Of a DNA stretch of 34,197 nt, positions 32,510-34,197 are shown piece after piece. The translations under genes were made by a program, and so were the position numbers. The stretch is from Bacteroidaceae bacterium (GTDB taxonomy: Bacteria; Bacteroidota; Bacteroidia; Bacteroidales; Bacteroidaceae). Positions within the stretch are counted from its first letter, which is position 1, and each line of letters starts with the position of its first letter. The DNA lies in contig JAFUHF010000039.1 in the NCBI GenBank assembly GCA_017468985.1, positions 1 to 34,197 of the forward strand, given 5' to 3'. The notes under the pieces are model-generated. The model was not told where the DNA came from. It did no database searches and worked only from the letters and a program-made list of their open reading frames with translations.

Positions 32510-34197
32510 ATGAAAAAAGTATTTAGAATTATGACCCTTGGTGCCATAGCGCTTTTGGGTGCCGTTGGGTTCTCCGCATGTTCTTCCGACGAAAACGTGG
32601 TAGAAGATAACCCGACATTCGATGGTGAGACCGTTCGCACCGACTTTGCGTTCAACATCGCTACCCCGAAGACCAAGATGACTGCAGCCAATACGCAGCA
32701 GGATGGAATCTTCAAAGGTATGCAAGATATGTACCTGCTTCCATTCAAGGGAGCGCCTGCAGCTGGTGCTACCACCAACAATGCGATTAATTACGGCCTC
32801 GGAAGTTTGGCAAGTGGTGATATTACAGATGCACAATCAAGCCGAGTATATGCATTGAGCATTCCAGTTGGAACAACAGACTTCTTGTTTTATGCTACAG
32901 CTACAAAAAAGGAAACTGACACTGACAGCGAAAAAGGTAAGATCAGTAAGACCATTGATGCCACGTCTGTAGATGCAATTCAGTTCAATCTGGAGTCTAT
33001 TGCCACCTCTTTAGGTAGTGATGCCACGAATCTTGCAGCATATCTGACGGCTGTTGCTCAGGCAGAGGATGAAAACAGTAATAAATGGTCGGATGCTGCA
33101 TCACTTGCAAACGCCGGTGGTGCATTCAGCTCTCTCGCAAGTTTATACGAAAAGTTTACAACTATCGGATCAGGCGAAGCTCGATCTGGTTCAATGGAAT
33201 CCGTGCAGCGCTTGATGTTAGACTTGTATAAGAGTGCAAAGAAGATTGATGAAGAGGCTACAGATCCAGACGTGAAGAAGGTGGCTCAGGCCATTTATAC
33301 TGCTATTACAACAGGAGTTTCAGGTATTAGCGTAACTGTTGATGAAACGGGTGCAGCTGATAACTGGACACTGGCTATCAATGGTCCTGATGCAAACTTC
33401 CCTGCAAATTTAGAATTGCCTATGGGTGCTGCTCAGCTCAAGTATGATAATGCTTCAAGATCATTCAGCTATATTGAAAGCGACGATGAACTGATTGTTA
33501 CTCCAGGTACAACCCAAGTACTGAGTGAGCCAAATGTTTCTTTGAGTAAGATCGTTTATCCTTCAGAGTTGGTTTATTATTGTAATTCTCCGCTTTGGGC
33601 TTCGGAGGTATATAAAACAGCTGCAGATTATCCAATTACCACTGGAGATTGGGATCAGACTCCAGGTACTTCTCCTTCTGGCAGCGAAGTGCTTTTTAGT
33701 AGTGATTGGAATAAAGAAGTTGTAAGCTCCAAGACACGTGCTGTGGCTATGAGAAACAATGTGAACTATGGCGTAGCATTGTTACAGTCCACTGTGAAGT
33801 TGGCTGCTGATGCAACGACAATGGAGGATAACAGAAATGCTATCATCGGTGATGACGATCAAACGTTTACTGTTGCGAAGTTGGCTGATGATGATCCTGA
33901 TCCTGATAACGTTATGCAGGTAACTGGTATTCTGATTGGTGGTCAGCCTAATAAGGTGGGTTGGAAGATGATTCAGGAAGGTTCTGATGCAAGTTTCTCT
34001 GATGTAATCTATGATAAAGATGTTCAGTACGGTTCTGCTTTAACGACATCTTCATCAGCCGCTAACTATACCATGGTATTTGATAATTATACCAACAAAC
34101 CAGATCAGCCTGATGTGCTGTTCGCTTTGGAGATTAAGAACGGTGACAAAGACTTCTACGGAGCAAAGAATATGATTCCTAAGAACAGCACGTTCTA
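32510..34197 (+). CDS. Fimbrillin-like surface lipoprotein 2, 3' truncated by window edge
   Basis: The frame from ATG 32510 stays open to the window end (562 codons plus two bases). The signal sequence MKKVFRIMTLGAIALLGAV precedes lipobox FSAC with C24 and an acidic SSDENVVED stretch. It is a paralogue of the previous gene, sharing FLFYATAT, IQFNLESIAT, the YPSELVYYCNSPLW region (compare YPPSLYYRANSDIL), GILIGGQ, and IPKNSTF (compare VPDGCKFYLIG). By comparison about 90-110 residues are missing at the end. Base composition drops after about 32780 relative to the first 90 codons. It lies 30 bases after its paralogue and is probably a second subunit of the same pilus-like structure. Confidence 0.78.
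   Translation, partial: MKKVFRIMTLGAIALLGAVGFSACSSDENVVEDNPTFDGETVRTDFAFNIATPKTKMTAANTQQDGIFKGMQDMYLLPFKGAPAAGATTNNAINYGLGSLASGDITDAQSSRVYALSIPVGTTDFLFYATATKKETDTDSEKGKISKTIDATSVDAIQFNLESIATSLGSDATNLAAYLTAVAQAEDENSNKWSDAASLANAGGAFSSLASLYEKFTTIGSGEARSGSMESVQRLMLDLYKSAKKIDEEATDPDVKKVAQAIYTAITTGVSGISVTVDETGAADNWTLAINGPDANFPANLELPMGAAQLKYDNASRSFSYIESDDELIVTPGTTQVLSEPNVSLSKIVYPSELVYYCNSPLWASEVYKTAADYPITTGDWDQTPGTSPSGSEVLFSSDWNKEVVSSKTRAVAMRNNVNYGVALLQSTVKLAADATTMEDNRNAIIGDDDQTFTVAKLADDDPDPDNVMQVTGILIGGQPNKVGWKMIQEGSDASFSDVIYDKDVQYGSALTTSSSAANYTMVFDNYTNKPDQPDVLFALEIKNGDKDFYGAKNMIPKNSTF

Overview
The window is a stretch of chromosome from a member of the Bacteroidales, most likely Prevotellaceae. 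The evidence is families largely confined to Bacteroidetes (DUF2851, DUF3575, DUF3868/OmpA, fimbrillin-like lipoproteins), promoters of the Bacteroidetes sigma type (TTTG, 19 bases, TAnnTTTG), Bacteroidetes-type signal peptidase, GC content in the 30-60% range, and weak ribosome binding sites. The species call is inference.

Layout. (1) 1-5159, plus strand, AT-rich: the 3' part of mnmG, a perfect 16-base parS centromere site right after its stop codon, then uvrC, dtd, a MazG-like pyrophosphohydrolase and deoC with a histidine-rich N-terminus. These are tightly packed housekeeping genes for tRNA modification, DNA repair, proofreading and nucleotide salvage. (2) 5435-6409 minus, a trans-polyprenyl diphosphate synthase, divergent from polA (6498-9260), whose 3'-5' exonuclease site has lost its catalytic acids. 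(3) 9288-17881, plus strand, four exported glycoside hydrolases in a run (GH36, GH3, GH2 lipoprotein, GH20), starting only 27 bases after polA and ending at a strong hairpin terminator. No SusC/SusD pair or regulator is present. (4) 17921-23229, minus strand, an overlapping gene run read as DUF2851, hotdog thioesterase, dprA, copA. The copper ATPase carries metal-binding domains at both ends. (5) 23382-27508, plus strand, dapB, lepB, a second S26-family protein that lacks the catalytic lysine, and a DAACS-type symporter with altered substrate-binding motifs. (6) 27509-28301, about 790 bases without a credible gene, holding a tandem array of 41/42-base repeats, a G7 tract and a textbook Bacteroidetes promoter. 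(7) 28302-34197, a cell-surface operon: a DUF3575 barrel protein, a DUF3868-OmpA-TPR protein, and two tandem paralogous fimbrillin-like lipoproteins, the second running off the window.

The points most worth a second look are the parS site, the inactive proofreading site of PolA, the lysine-less signal peptidase paralogue, the pilus-like locus with its repeat-bearing upstream region, and the abrupt base-composition shift inside the last gene. No tRNA, rRNA, CRISPR array, prophage or complete insertion sequence was seen.
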